64,000 nt of DNA from Hippophae tibetana (lineage: Eukaryota > Streptophyta > Magnoliopsida > Rosales > Elaeagnaceae), in assembly GCA_037013495.1 (NCBI GenBank), contig CM072810.1, positions 49,524,843 through 49,588,842 on the forward strand, given 5' to 3'. A program made the position numbers and the translations under genes. Below the pieces are notes generated by a model that did not search any database, had not been told where the DNA came from, and saw only the letters and a program-made list of their open reading frames with translations. Shown here piece by piece: positions 49,984 through 59,713 of the stretch (the stretch's first letter is position 1; each line of letters begins with the position of its first letter).

Positions 49984-52900
49984 ATGGGAGATGCTGAAGA
50001 TTGGCGGAAAAAGATGAAAGAATATACAATGCCAATCATTGGCAATGTAACTTCCGGTATCCAATTACAAGAGGCTGCAAGGAATTATGAATTGAAAAAG
50101 ATTCATTATTCTTTGTTGCCTTCCTTTTACGGTATCCCTAATGAAGACCCTTTGCATTTCATTCGAGAATTCTATGCTATTGTCCAAACTTTTCCACTAC
50201 ATGCAATTAATGAAGATCAACTTAGGATGAGGTGTTTTCCTTACACTCTCAAAGATAAAGCTTGGTCATGGTTCATTACTCTACAGTCAGGTTCTCTTAA
50301 AACTTGGGAGGCAGTCTATGAAATTTTTATGGGTAGGTTCTATTCCCATCAAAAGACTGTTGATCTAAGAACAAAGATAGCAACATTTTCTCAAATGAAT
50401 GAAGAGCCCTTTCATGAAGCTTGGGAACGATTCAAACTCCTTTTCATTCAATGTCAAAATCATAGCTTTCCCTTACAGCTACAAAACCAATTCTTTTATG
50501 ATGGATTGACACTACAGAGTCAATACATGGTTGATAATGCTGCTGGAGGTGCTGTAGGAGAAAAGACCGCAGAGGAAACCTATAATCTTTATGAGCTGTT
50601 GGGTTCTAATTCCCAACAAAGAGGTGGTAGAAGGAAAGAAAAGGTCAATGAAGTCGGCTCTGATAATGAGATAACCTTGCAACTTGCTGAATTGACTAAA
50701 CAAGTGAAATTCCTCACTTCCCACCAAATTTCAAATCAAGAGGTATGTGAAGTGTGTTGTTCAATTGGGCATGGTACTCATAATTGTTCAAATACTTGTG
50801 ATTCTAGTATCGATGCCATAGAGGAAGTTCAATCTTTTCAAAGATATCATCCAAACACCTATAATCACCCAGCCTACACCCAATATCCAACACTAAGGTC
50901 AGATAACAACCACCCTTACCCACCAAGCCAATCTTTTAAGCCAACCTTAGAAGATAGCTTGAATGCTTTTATTCAAGTTAGTCGTGACAACCAATTGATG
51001 ACTAATCAAAGGTTGAACACCATGGAGGCTTCGGTTAAAAGGATTGAATCTAAAGTTGGGCAACTGGCTGAAGAAATGCAAAAGAAAGAACCAGGAAAGT
51101 TGCCCAGTCAACCAGAACAAGCAAAGGATGTTAGAACCCTTCGAAGTGGTAAGGTAGTCAATACCAGTTTACCTGAAATCTCTAACAATCTACCTTGTAG
51201 TTCAGGTAACAAAGAAGGCGATACTCTAATCTCGCAAAAAGGAGAAACAAGTGTTAAACTTAACAAGCCTTCTGAAAAACTCATTGGGGGGTCATCTGAC
51301 ACCCCCAAAATTCAAAAGACAACAGAACCACACCAGATACAAGTACCTTTTCCCCACCGGTTGAAAGAATCCAAACAAGATAAGCAATTCACTGATCTTT
51401 TTAATATGCTCTCTAAAGTAAATATCAATTTACCATTATTAGAAGTGATCATGAATGTGCCCTCATATGCCAAATTTTTCAAAGAGTTGAACACTAAGAA
51501 AAGGAGGTATGAACAGAATGAACGAGTAGTAGTATCAGAAATTTCTAGCGCTGTACTTCAGCACAAACTACCCCCTAAGTTGAAAGACCCTGGAAGTTTT
51601 ATTATAAACATAACTATGGGGGATAAGAAGGTTGCTAAAGCAATGCTTGATTTAGGTGCTAGTATAAATTTGATGCCCTACTCTATATTCTTACAACTCA
51701 ATCTAGGGGATTTAAAACCCACAACTATGTCCCTTCAACTTGCAGATAGATCTCTTAAATATCCAGAGGGAATAGTTGAGGATGTCTTGGTACAGGTAGA
51801 CAAACTGATAATACCTGTTGACTTTGTGGTTCTGGATATGCAAGAAAATCCAGCATTGGACAGAGAGCACACAATATTGCTTGGTAGACCATTTATGGCA
51901 ACTACTAAAACTATTATTGATGTCCAAGATGGAAATTTGACAATGACAGTCTTAGGAGAGACTGTTCATTTTAAAGTTTTTGATTCTTCACCTTTCCCTT
52001 CTATTTCTGCCATTGATGAAATATTCGATGTTGATCCTTTGGATAATCTTGTCCAAAACACCTTTTTCCGAACCAGAATAGAGGACAAGCTTGAAACCGT
52101 TCTTACACTTGAAAAGGTTGAAGAAGATTTAGATGAGGAAATTAAGGGGTACCTTGAACAACTAGACAATAATGAAGTGATGACAAAATCTAGTACACTT
52201 TTAAATCTACCCAGTTCTTCATCTATTAAAGAGGCCAATCCACCTGAACTTGAACTCAAAGACTTACCTGAGCACTTAAAATATGTGTTTTTGGGAGAAG
52301 GGGAAACTTATCCAGTGATAATTTCTTCAACCTTGACCAAACCACAAGAAAAGGAACTCATCAAAGTGCTTAAACAGTTTAAGAAATCTATAGGTTGGAG
52401 TATAGGGGATATAAGAGGCATTAGTCCAACAATGTGTATGCACAAGATCAACTTGGAGGACGGTGCTAAACCTGTACGAGAGGCCCAAAGAAGACTAAAC
52501 CCAAACATGCAAGAGGTAGTTAAGAAGGAAATTCTTAAATTATTAGAAGAAGGGATTATCTACCCTATTGCAGATAGTAAGTGGGTTAGTCCAGTGCATG
52601 TGGTACCAAAGAAATCTGGGATAACAGTTGTTAAAAATGACAAAAGTGAATTAGTGCCCACTAGAATAATCACTGGATGGAGAATGTGTATAGATTTTAG
52701 GAAACTAAATTTATATACGAAAAAGGATCACTTTCCTCTTCCATTCATTGATCAAATGTTGGAAAGATTAGCTGGGCACGAATTTTACTGTTTTTTGGAT
52801 GGACTGTCTGGATATTATCAAGTACCCATAGCACCAGAAGATCAGGAAAAGACCACATTTACATGTCCTTTTGGGACATTTGCTTTTCGCAGAATGCCAT

Positions 52901-55155
52901 TTGGGTTATGCAATGCCCCTGCCACGTTCCAGAGATGCATGATATCCATTTTCTCGGACATGGTGGAAAAATTCATTGAGATTTTCATGGACGATTTCTC
53001 TGTCTTTGGGAACTCATTTGATGATTGCTTACATAAATTGACTTTGGTTTTAGAAAGATGCATTGAATGCAATCTAACCCTTAGTTGGGAGAAAAGTCAT
53101 TTTATGGTTCAACAAGGGATAGTTTTAGGACATATAATTTCAAACAAGGGTATTGAAGTTGATAAGGCAAAAGTTGAATTGATATCCAAACTACCTCCCC
53201 CTACATCTGTGAAGGGGATAAGAAGCTTCTTGGGACATGCAGGATTCTACAGACGATTTATTAAAGATTTCTCTAAAATAAGTCGTCCATTATGTAACTT
53301 GCTATCCAAAGATGCTGATTTTAATTTCAACAATGACTGCCTTACTTCCTTTAATACCTTGAAAGATAAACTCACATCTACCCCTGTTATAATGGCACCA
53401 AACTGGTCTTTACCCTTTGAAATAATGTGTGACGCTTCTGATTATGCAATAGGAGCAGTCCTGGGACAAAGAGTGGATAAGCGTTTACATGTCATCTACT
53501 ATGCTAGCAAAACACTCAATGATGCCCAGATGAATTACACCACCACTGAAAAGGAATTCTTGGCTATAGTATTCTCTTTAGACAAATTTCGGTCTTATTT
53601 AGTAGGATCTAAAGTGATTGTGCATTCTGATCATGCTGCTTTAAGATACCTATTAAGTAAACCAAATGCCAAGCCAAGATTAATCAGGTGGGTCTTACTC
53701 TTACAAGAATTTGACCTAGAAATCAAGGATAAGAAAGGCAGTGAAAACTTAGTAGCTGACCATTTGTCTAGGTTGATTTCTGACTTTAATTCTCTTAAAG
53801 ATGAGAGTAATGACGATATAGTTGAAACCTTTCCTGATGAACAGTTATTTTTCATAGGTCCGAACCCATGGTACGCTGATATTGTAAACTATCTTGCCAC
53901 TGGTGTTTTGCGACCTAACACTTCATATCAGGAAAAGAAAAGGTTTTTTAAAACTATTAAGGACTATTTCTGGGATGACCCTTATTTATACAAGATTGGT
54001 CAAGATCAAGTCATCCGGAGATGTGTACCTGAAGAAGAACATAAGAGCATTCTGACTTTTTGTCATGAACTTCATTGTGGGGGTCATTTTGGAGGAGAAA
54101 AGACAGCCCGTAAGATATTACAGTCTGGATTCTTTTGGCCCACTCTTTTTAAAGATGCTCATATGTTTTGTGCACAATGTGATAGATGTCAAAGAACAGG
54201 AAACATAAGCAAAAGAGATGAAATGCCTTTGACATCTAATTTAGTTGTTGAACTCTTTGACGTATGGGGGATTGACTTTATGGGTCCTTTTCCCCCATCT
54301 AATGGTTTTCAATACATTTTGGTTGCTGTGGATTATGTGTCCAAGTGGGTAGAAGCTATCCCCACCAAAACCAATGATGCTAATGTTGTTGTGAAATTCT
54401 TGAAAGATTTCATATTCAGTAGGTTCGGAACGCCTAGAGCTATAATAAGTGATGGAGGTAGCCATTTTTGTAACAAACTCTTTGATGGAGTACTAAACAA
54501 GTACAACATCACACATAAGGTAGCTACTCCATATCATCCTCAAACTTCCGGATTAGTGGAAGTAAGTAATAGGCAAATCAAGGGAATACTGGAACGCACT
54601 GTGCGTCCTTCAAGGAAGGATTGGGCATTTAAGTTAAATGATGCCTTATGGGCATACCGCACCGCTTACAAAACACCTATTGGGATGAGCCCTTACCGGT
54701 TAATCTTTGGGAAAGCGTGCCACCTTCCAGTTGAACTTGAACACAAGGCTTATTGGGCAATTAAAGAGCTAAACATGGATTTAGATAAAGCAGGTGAAAA
54801 ACGAGTACTCCAGCTTCATGAGTTGGAAGAAATTAGGAATGAAGCCTATGAGAATGCCAAATTATACAAGGAGCGTACTAAGCGCTATCATGACAAGAGG
54901 CTAGTTCCTAAGACTTTTCACCCTGGAATGAAAGTTCTTTTATTTAACTCTCGTTTGAGATTGTTTCCAGGAAAGCTAAGATCAAGATGGGATGGACCAT
55001 TCAAAATAGTTCAGGTATCTGAACATGGAGTAGTAGAACTATTGGACTCCAAGACACAAAAAACGTTCAAAGTTAATGGCCATCGTGTCAAGCCTTATGT
55101 GGAAGAACCAAACAACATTGCTGAAATGGATTGCATTTGGCTGAGTAACCCTTAG
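49984..55155 (+). CDS. Gag-protease-reverse transcriptase-RNase H-integrase polyprotein
   Basis: A 1,723-aa uninterrupted Athila-type polyprotein. Gag core is ~15-212, with an intact CCHC knuckle C255-x2-C258-x4-H263-x4-C268. Coiled coil lies ~322-368. Aspartic protease has D556 in LDLGAS and ILLGRPF at 631-637. Reverse transcriptase spans ~830-1060 with D939 and FMDD 1001-1004. RNase H has D1150, E1189, D1216 and D1259. Integrase has zinc ligands H1364, H1368, C1399 and C1402, catalytic D1431, D1490 and E1526 (35 residues between the last two), and a GPF motif at 1671-1673. No chromodomain. Gag and Pol are in one frame, so no frameshift is used. ATG 49984 is in ACCATGG context and aligns with the start of Gag homology. 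There is no open frame link to gag1, so expression needs internal initiation, splicing past gag1, or a separate transcript. No lesion is visible. Confidence 0.95.
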   Translation: MGDAEDWRKKMKEYTMPIIGNVTSGIQLQEAARNYELKKIHYSLLPSFYGIPNEDPLHFIREFYAIVQTFPLHAINEDQLRMRCFPYTLKDKAWSWFITLQSGSLKTWEAVYEIFMGRFYSHQKTVDLRTKIATFSQMNEEPFHEAWERFKLLFIQCQNHSFPLQLQNQFFYDGLTLQSQYMVDNAAGGAVGEKTAEETYNLYELLGSNSQQRGGRRKEKVNEVGSDNEITLQLAELTKQVKFLTSHQISNQEVCEVCCSIGHGTHNCSNTCDSSIDAIEEVQSFQRYHPNTYNHPAYTQYPTLRSDNNHPYPPSQSFKPTLEDSLNAFIQVSRDNQLMTNQRLNTMEASVKRIESKVGQLAEEMQKKEPGKLPSQPEQAKDVRTLRSGKVVNTSLPEISNNLPCSSGNKEGDTLISQKGETSVKLNKPSEKLIGGSSDTPKIQKTTEPHQIQVPFPHRLKESKQDKQFTDLFNMLSKVNINLPLLEVIMNVPSYAKFFKELNTKKRRYEQNERVVVSEISSAVLQHKLPPKLKDPGSFIINITMGDKKVAKAMLDLGASINLMPYSIFLQLNLGDLKPTTMSLQLADRSLKYPEGIVEDVLVQVDKLIIPVDFVVLDMQENPALDREHTILLGRPFMATTKTIIDVQDGNLTMTVLGETVHFKVFDSSPFPSISAIDEIFDVDPLDNLVQNTFFRTRIEDKLETVLTLEKVEEDLDEEIKGYLEQLDNNEVMTKSSTLLNLPSSSSIKEANPPELELKDLPEHLKYVFLGEGETYPVIISSTLTKPQEKELIKVLKQFKKSIGWSIGDIRGISPTMCMHKINLEDGAKPVREAQRRLNPNMQEVVKKEILKLLEEGIIYPIADSKWVSPVHVVPKKSGITVVKNDKSELVPTRIITGWRMCIDFRKLNLYTKKDHFPLPFIDQMLERLAGHEFYCFLDGLSGYYQVPIAPEDQEKTTFTCPFGTFAFRRMPFGLCNAPATFQRCMISIFSDMVEKFIEIFMDDFSVFGNSFDDCLHKLTLVLERCIECNLTLSWEKSHFMVQQGIVLGHIISNKGIEVDKAKVELISKLPPPTSVKGIRSFLGHAGFYRRFIKDFSKISRPLCNLLSKDADFNFNNDCLTSFNTLKDKLTSTPVIMAPNWSLPFEIMCDASDYAIGAVLGQRVDKRLHVIYYASKTLNDAQMNYTTTEKEFLAIVFSLDKFRSYLVGSKVIVHSDHAALRYLLSKPNAKPRLIRWVLLLQEFDLEIKDKKGSENLVADHLSRLISDFNSLKDESNDDIVETFPDEQLFFIGPNPWYADIVNYLATGVLRPNTSYQEKKRFFKTIKDYFWDDPYLYKIGQDQVIRRCVPEEEHKSILTFCHELHCGGHFGGEKTARKILQSGFFWPTLFKDAHMFCAQCDRCQRTGNISKRDEMPLTSNLVVELFDVWGIDFMGPFPPSNGFQYILVAVDYVSKWVEAIPTKTNDANVVVKFLKDFIFSRFGTPRAIISDGGSHFCNKLFDGVLNKYNITHKVATPYHPQTSGLVEVSNRQIKGILERTVRPSRKDWAFKLNDALWAYRTAYKTPIGMSPYRLIFGKACHLPVELEHKAYWAIKELNMDLDKAGEKRVLQLHELEEIRNEAYENAKLYKERTKRYHDKRLVPKTFHPGMKVLLFNSRLRLFPGKLRSRWDGPFKIVQVSEHGVVELLDSKTQKTFKVNGHRVKPYVEEPNNIAEMDCIWLSNP

Positions 55156-55200
55156 CACCAAAAAGATACGTCTTGCTAAGACGTTAAACTAAGCGCTGGA

Positions 55201-55214
55201 TGGGAGGCAACCCA
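55201..55214 (+). promoter_or_regulatory. Conserved post-ORF hairpin motif
   Basis: TGGGAGGCAACCCA (TGGG-N6-CCCA) lies 46 bp after the pol stop. Related copies follow gag1 (49728-49741) and occur in the older fragment (35091-35104, one arm imperfect). A similar GGGAGGCAACCC motif near the end of the coding region is, as I recall, common in Athila-group elements. Role unknown. Confidence 0.6.
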
Positions 55215-55482
55215 TCATGTTAGGTAATTTTTTTTTTATTGTTATTTGTTTTATTTACTTAATTTTATTGTTTATTTTAGTTTACTTGTATGTGAATAAT
55301 TTTTAAATTTGTTAAAACTAAAATATTTGTTGAGATGTTAGAAGTTCACAGCGATCTGTCTGTATACACTTTAATGATGAATATGATGGATGCACCTGCA
55401 TTTCTTCATTACTACTTACACATTCTCAAGAAATAGGTAATCTTTCTCTTTTTTTTTCTCTTTATCTTTAATTTGCAGTTGT

Positions 55483-55521
55483 TACATTGAGGACAATGTA
55501 AGTTCTAGGTTGGGGGTGGTG
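55483..55521 (+). promoter_or_regulatory. Hairpin plus internal PPT-like tract
   Basis: TACATTG-AGGA-CAATGTA forms a perfect 7-bp stem, and AGGTTGGGGGTGGTG follows 6 bp later. The older fragment has the same module (35295-35330) with the outer T-A pair changed to C-G. It may be a second plus-strand primer site upstream of the terminal PPT; this is inferred. Confidence 0.55.
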
Positions 55522-56136
55522 AAAAGTTACCATGCTATATATAAAAAAAAAAAAATTATCACAAAAATGTATCATATCTTTAAATCAAATTTAAGTAAAT
55601 AGTTAAAGTCTTTGGTACTGTTAGATTAATTTTTGAAAACATATCATGAAATATTTTGTAATTATTTTTGATAATTAGTTAGTTTTTGTCATAACTAGTA
55701 TTTCTTGATAAAATGTGGAAATTATATTAAACCCAAAATCGGTGTTTATGAATTTTTTTTAGTGGAGACTACCCTTGTGAGATATAATTTGAGCCTAATT
55801 TCTTTTATTCAGAGTGAAATATATATTTTTTCTACTCCAAACACATTTCTTATTTATTCAAAAAGTTTAGATGATCTCTATAGGTATTAGCATTGAATGT
55901 ATGAATTTTTTCTCATCTTAATAGAGTATCATATATTTTTTATTATTATTTTTGCTTAGATTAAATGATTTGAGTAGAAATTGATAGTATATGCTTATAT
56001 CTCATTTATGCATGACTGTTACAAAAACAAAAAGACATATCTGGGGTTACCTAAACCAAGATCAAACAGAAAAGCCAAAAAAATTAACCACTCACCAAAA
56101 TCCAAAAAAATGTACAATCTGTACATGGGTTGACTC

Positions 56137-56167
<31 letters not shown>

Positions 56168-56879
56168 TAGAGAGATAAAAAATAGTATCATCTACATACT
56201 ATGACCCACATTGCCTACAAAGTTGTGAGTAAAGGCTAATTACAAAAGAAAGATATAGGAAGTAATTCCCTAAAAAGTCATTGCAATTTCTTCATTTGTT
56301 AAAGCATATATCTTGAAATTCTTTCTTAATGAGTTTGATTTATGCATGAAAATAATTTTTGTATATGATATCTTTATAATTTATACATTCGATTCCTTTC
56401 ATGAGATCAATGTTAAAATAACACTTTGAGCCTTTATTCTTTATACATATGCGAACATATTAGTTCATTTCTATACATCAACTCTTTCGCATATAAATTA
56501 GTATGAGTGTTTGAACCCATAGGATTCAGTGCTTTGAGAGTATTGACTTGTGAGGAATAGAGTCGAAGCGAATACTGATTCATGACACTGAAATTGGGTA
56601 AAATTAAATTGATACATTTTTGAAATGAAATATGAAAATGATTTTCGACTAATTATTATAATAAAATCATGATTGTTTAAAGAGATTAAAATAACTTATG
56701 CTTGAGATTTCAATTATGATCTTAAAAGAGATTAAAAAGTATGAGATATTTTTGTGATATGTTGTGTTCTTTTACTCTTAAATTAATTTTTGATTGTGTT
56801 GTAATTTTAATTTTTGATTTGATTGTTTTTATCTTTACATTTAGTTCAATGTTTGTGGGTATCATTACTGAAAACCCTC

Positions 56880-56952
56880 ACGAGACTCAAACTCGTCCAC
56901 TAGGGCAACCTAGGGGTTTAACGGCTTGTTGCATAGGCTAAATGCAACCGTT
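56880..56952 (+). promoter_or_regulatory. Cluster of three perfect hairpins near the 3' end of the internal region
   Basis: ACGAG/CTCGT (56880-56896); CTAGG-GCAA-CCTAG (56900-56913), whose loop fits the GNRA pattern; and AACG + GTTGCAT pairing with ATGCAAC + CGTT (56920-56952, sharing one C). They lie 90-160 bp before the 3' LTR in AT-rich sequence with few other hairpins. No known function is recognised. Confidence 0.55.
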
Positions 56953-57005
56953 TCAATCCACGAAAGTGATTTAGGATAGTTTAATTTTTAGCTTTTATCG
57001 CTTCT

Positions 57006-57042
57006 CTTGCTAAGAGACTAGCAAGAAGCTGGTTGGGGGTTG
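57006..57042 (+). promoter_or_regulatory. Terminal polypurine tract with preceding hairpin
   Basis: CTTGCTA-AGAGAC-TAGCAAG (57006-57025) precedes the PPT GGTTGGGGGTTG (57031-57042), which abuts the 3' LTR. The PPT primes plus-strand DNA synthesis. The older fragment has TTTGCT...AGCAAA at the same place (36444-36463), with the outermost shared pair changed from C-G to T-A. Confidence 0.8.
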
Positions 57043-59126
57043 TGATGAGTGCTCAAAAAGCACTAAAATAACCATGATTTTATGTACCTTAATTGATTAA
57101 AAATACATATATTTATATGTTTTATCATATATTTATATAAATTTGTCTTTTTCGGAATCACGGGTATTTTTATTGTTTTTCAGGTATTTTGGCTTAAAAA
57201 CGCAATGTAAAGACTTAAAGAGGAATATTTGAAGCAATACATCACAAATATATCAATAAATAAGTGAGAAAAGGTCAACAAACATGGAAAAATCGGACGA
57301 AATGGGTCGAAAAGGTCAAAAATGTCAAAAAGACGGAAATCGCGCGTCGCAGCCCGGCCGTGCGCGCAGCCCAGCGCCCCAGCGCCCAGCCGCGCGCGCC
57401 CCAGCGCGCCCCAGCGCCCCATCCCGCGCGCGCCCGCGCGCGCTGGCATGCCCAGCTGCGCGCAACGCAGCGCGCTGGCACTGTTCACGCGCGCCGAGCT
57501 GCGCGCAGCGACAGCCCCAGCGCGCGCGCGCAGCGCCCAGCAGCCGCCCATCCGCGCGCCCAACGCGTTTTCGCCCCATTTTTCACGTGCAGCCGCCCCT
57601 GTGACGTCATGCTGACGTCATTGATGACATCAGCAAGTCCAATACGCGTTTTTACATTTTTTAATATTTTTTTAACATTTTTTTACTCATTTTTTCTCTC
57701 CATCCTCACCTATAAATACCCCCCTTCCATTCACTTCAAAACACACCTTCAAAACTCACTTCTCTCTTCTTTCTTTCTCTCATTTCTTAGTTTTTAGTTT
57801 CTCTTAGTTTCTTTCTAAGTTTCTAAGCTTTTCTTAGTTTTTCTCTTAGTTTTTAGTTCAATTCTCTTAGGTTTAGTGTTCTTCTCTTTTTGAGAGGAAC
57901 TTGTAATGTTTTTGTAATAATTTAGATTTTTGATTCAATATATGGAAGTGCAAATTCCGCTCGGAGGTTTTCTAGCTACGGGAATAGCATCGAAGTTCTG
58001 TAAGAATTTTATTTTCTTTACAGTTATTTTTATGCTTTATTCTTACATGTTATATTCAACTTGTCTGTGGTTAAATTTAACTATGCTAGCTGTTTAGTAA
58101 AAATGATGTAATAAAGACGTTGTTATGCTTGCGAAATATTAAATAGGTAAAAATCTTTAAAATGAATTGATTTTGTTTTTATTCAAGATTTTATATTAAG
58201 AATGTTAGAGAGAAATATATTATTTTTCATTACAAACTTAAACCCGAAAATTAGATTTTAAGGTTTAGTTATCCGGTCTAATTTAGAGTAGTGCTCTTTT
58301 ATTTGTTGGTACAATCGCCCGGTAGTTAGAGTGAAACTCTATTTCAAAAGTTTTTATAAGAATTATTATGTGAAAATGTATTGACAACATGTTTTCAATA
58401 GTGGTTTTAAAACTTGAAAGTTAGTACTCGGATAATTAAATTCTTAAGTTTAATTTGGACACCTTGAATAAAGTTTAAATTGTCTAACCCCACCAAAGGT
58501 GGCATTTAAATGGTTCATTTTCAATCTCTTAGAAAAAGGAATTAATTTAATTAAGCATATTAGTTATCAACCCCACCCATAGGTGTTAATTGATTTGTTT
58601 AGTTAACAAAGAATATCTAACCCCACCAAAGGTGGTATTTATATAAAAAAGAGAGAATCAATAAAATGTCAATTTATATCTTTAATAACCTAGTTAATAT
58701 GAGCAAGCATAATTAATTTAGTTATTATATCCATAAATACTCCGCTAATATAAATGATAAAAATTTGCATGAGCATTTATTGAATCCGTATATATGTTTA
58801 TTTCTAGATAATTATTTATTGAATTTGTATCTATGTTTATTTTTATGATTTTAGATTATATTTAATTAATCTGTATATATGTTTTATTTTATGTTATTAG
58901 ATTAGGAACACACAAACCCAAACTATCGTGACAGGATGTTTAGGATTTAATTTCTTTTTTTAAAAGATTGAATAATAAGTTAAAAACCACATACATTCCT
59001 TCCTTAGATCGACCTTGGGAGTATACTTATCATTTTCTACGAAATGATTCGTGCACTTGCGAGAGTTTTATAAATATTAAAACCAAAGTATTTGCGGGAA
59101 TCGGCGATGCCGGTTTTCGTTCATCA
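57043..59126 (+). mobile_element. 3' LTR (2,084 bp)
   Basis: Starts TGATGAG after the PPT and ends TCATCA at the satellite. It is near-identical to 45320-47411. TGACGTCA at 57602-57609 and 57613-57620, TATAAATA at 57711-57718, and the three AACCCCACC hairpin repeats are all conserved. Its GC-rich block (about 57342-57600) has one fewer ~20-bp copy and an added GCGCGCGCGCAG relative to the 5' LTR. Its promoter would read into the satellite on the right. Confidence 0.95.
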
Positions 59127-59713
59127 AGGTTTTAAGTGTTTGTCTCACCATTTCCATCGTACTTACTTTCTATTATATTGAAAAGAGCCGTAAAGGAGAT
59201 ATTTGTCCAAACAAATTGTTCTTTATTTATGTGTTAAATCAATATATATTCTTCCAAAAAAAATATGAGAAAAGTGAAAGGAAAAGGGTATTGTTCCCAT
59301 TTTAAAAAGGAACAAAACATTTGGTAAATCTGAGTTCCAACATTAAAGGACGATTAATTTTTACTCTGTTATCGAAACAACTATTATAATATATCAAAAT
59401 GAAGCCCGTACCGATTCAAACAATCTGATTTGGCCCCAAAAAGAAACCACATTTTTGTACCCAAGTTCCATCGTTTACATCATTTACCGAGTGTTTTAAG
59501 TGTTTCTCTCACAATTTCCGTTGTACTTACTTTCTATTTTATTCAAAAGAGCCGAAAGGAGATTTTGGTGCAAACAAAGGGTTCTTTATTTATGCGGTCA
59601 ATCAATATCTATGCTTACAAAGAACAAATAAGGGAAGAGAAAAAGAAAGGAGCTACAGTTCACATTTTAAAAAAGAATAAAACATTTGATAAATTGGAGT
59701 TCCGACTTTAAAC

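Larger units (their letters stand above)
55156..57042 (+). other. 3' non-coding region of the retrotransposon (no env-like ORF)
   Basis: About 1.9 kb between pol and the 3' LTR. It holds TGGGAGGCAACCCA (55201-55214), a TACATTG/CAATGTA hairpin with a PPT-like tract (55483-55521), A28 (56140-56167), a small TGTAC/GTACA hairpin (56111-56125), three clustered hairpins (56880-56952), and a hairpin plus terminal PPT (57006-57042). Frames of 61 and 66 codons (55705, 56741) lack recognisable domains. An env-like gene, found here in many Athila elements, is absent. Confidence 0.85.
45320..59126 (+). mobile_element. Complete Athila-type Ty3/gypsy LTR retrotransposon with two gag genes
   Basis: The 13,807-bp element holds 5' LTR, tRNA-Asp PBS, structured leader, stand-alone gag, gag-pro-pol ORF, 1.9-kb 3' non-coding region, PPT and 3' LTR. 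LTRs begin TGATGA and end TCATCA. The Athila assignment rests on the tRNA-Asp PBS, the DLGAS protease, the FMDD reverse transcriptase, the protease-RT-RNaseH-integrase order and the lack of a chromodomain. No env-like ORF lies after pol, although many Athila relatives have one. Target site AGGT flanks both sides. Near-identical LTRs and intact ORFs mark it as young and possibly still competent. Confidence 0.95.

Noticed and set aside
53631..53855. Antisense frames within gag-pol
   Set aside because: Shadows of the sense coding sequence, with no domain.
56140..56167. A28 tract as the tail of a LINE/SINE insertion
   Set aside because: No flanking target duplication or LINE/SINE body seen; A-tracts are common in this element's non-coding parts.
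55705..56941. env-like gene after pol (frames of 61 and 66 codons)
   Set aside because: Too short; no signal peptide plus transmembrane arrangement of an envelope-like protein; the region is hairpin-rich non-coding DNA.
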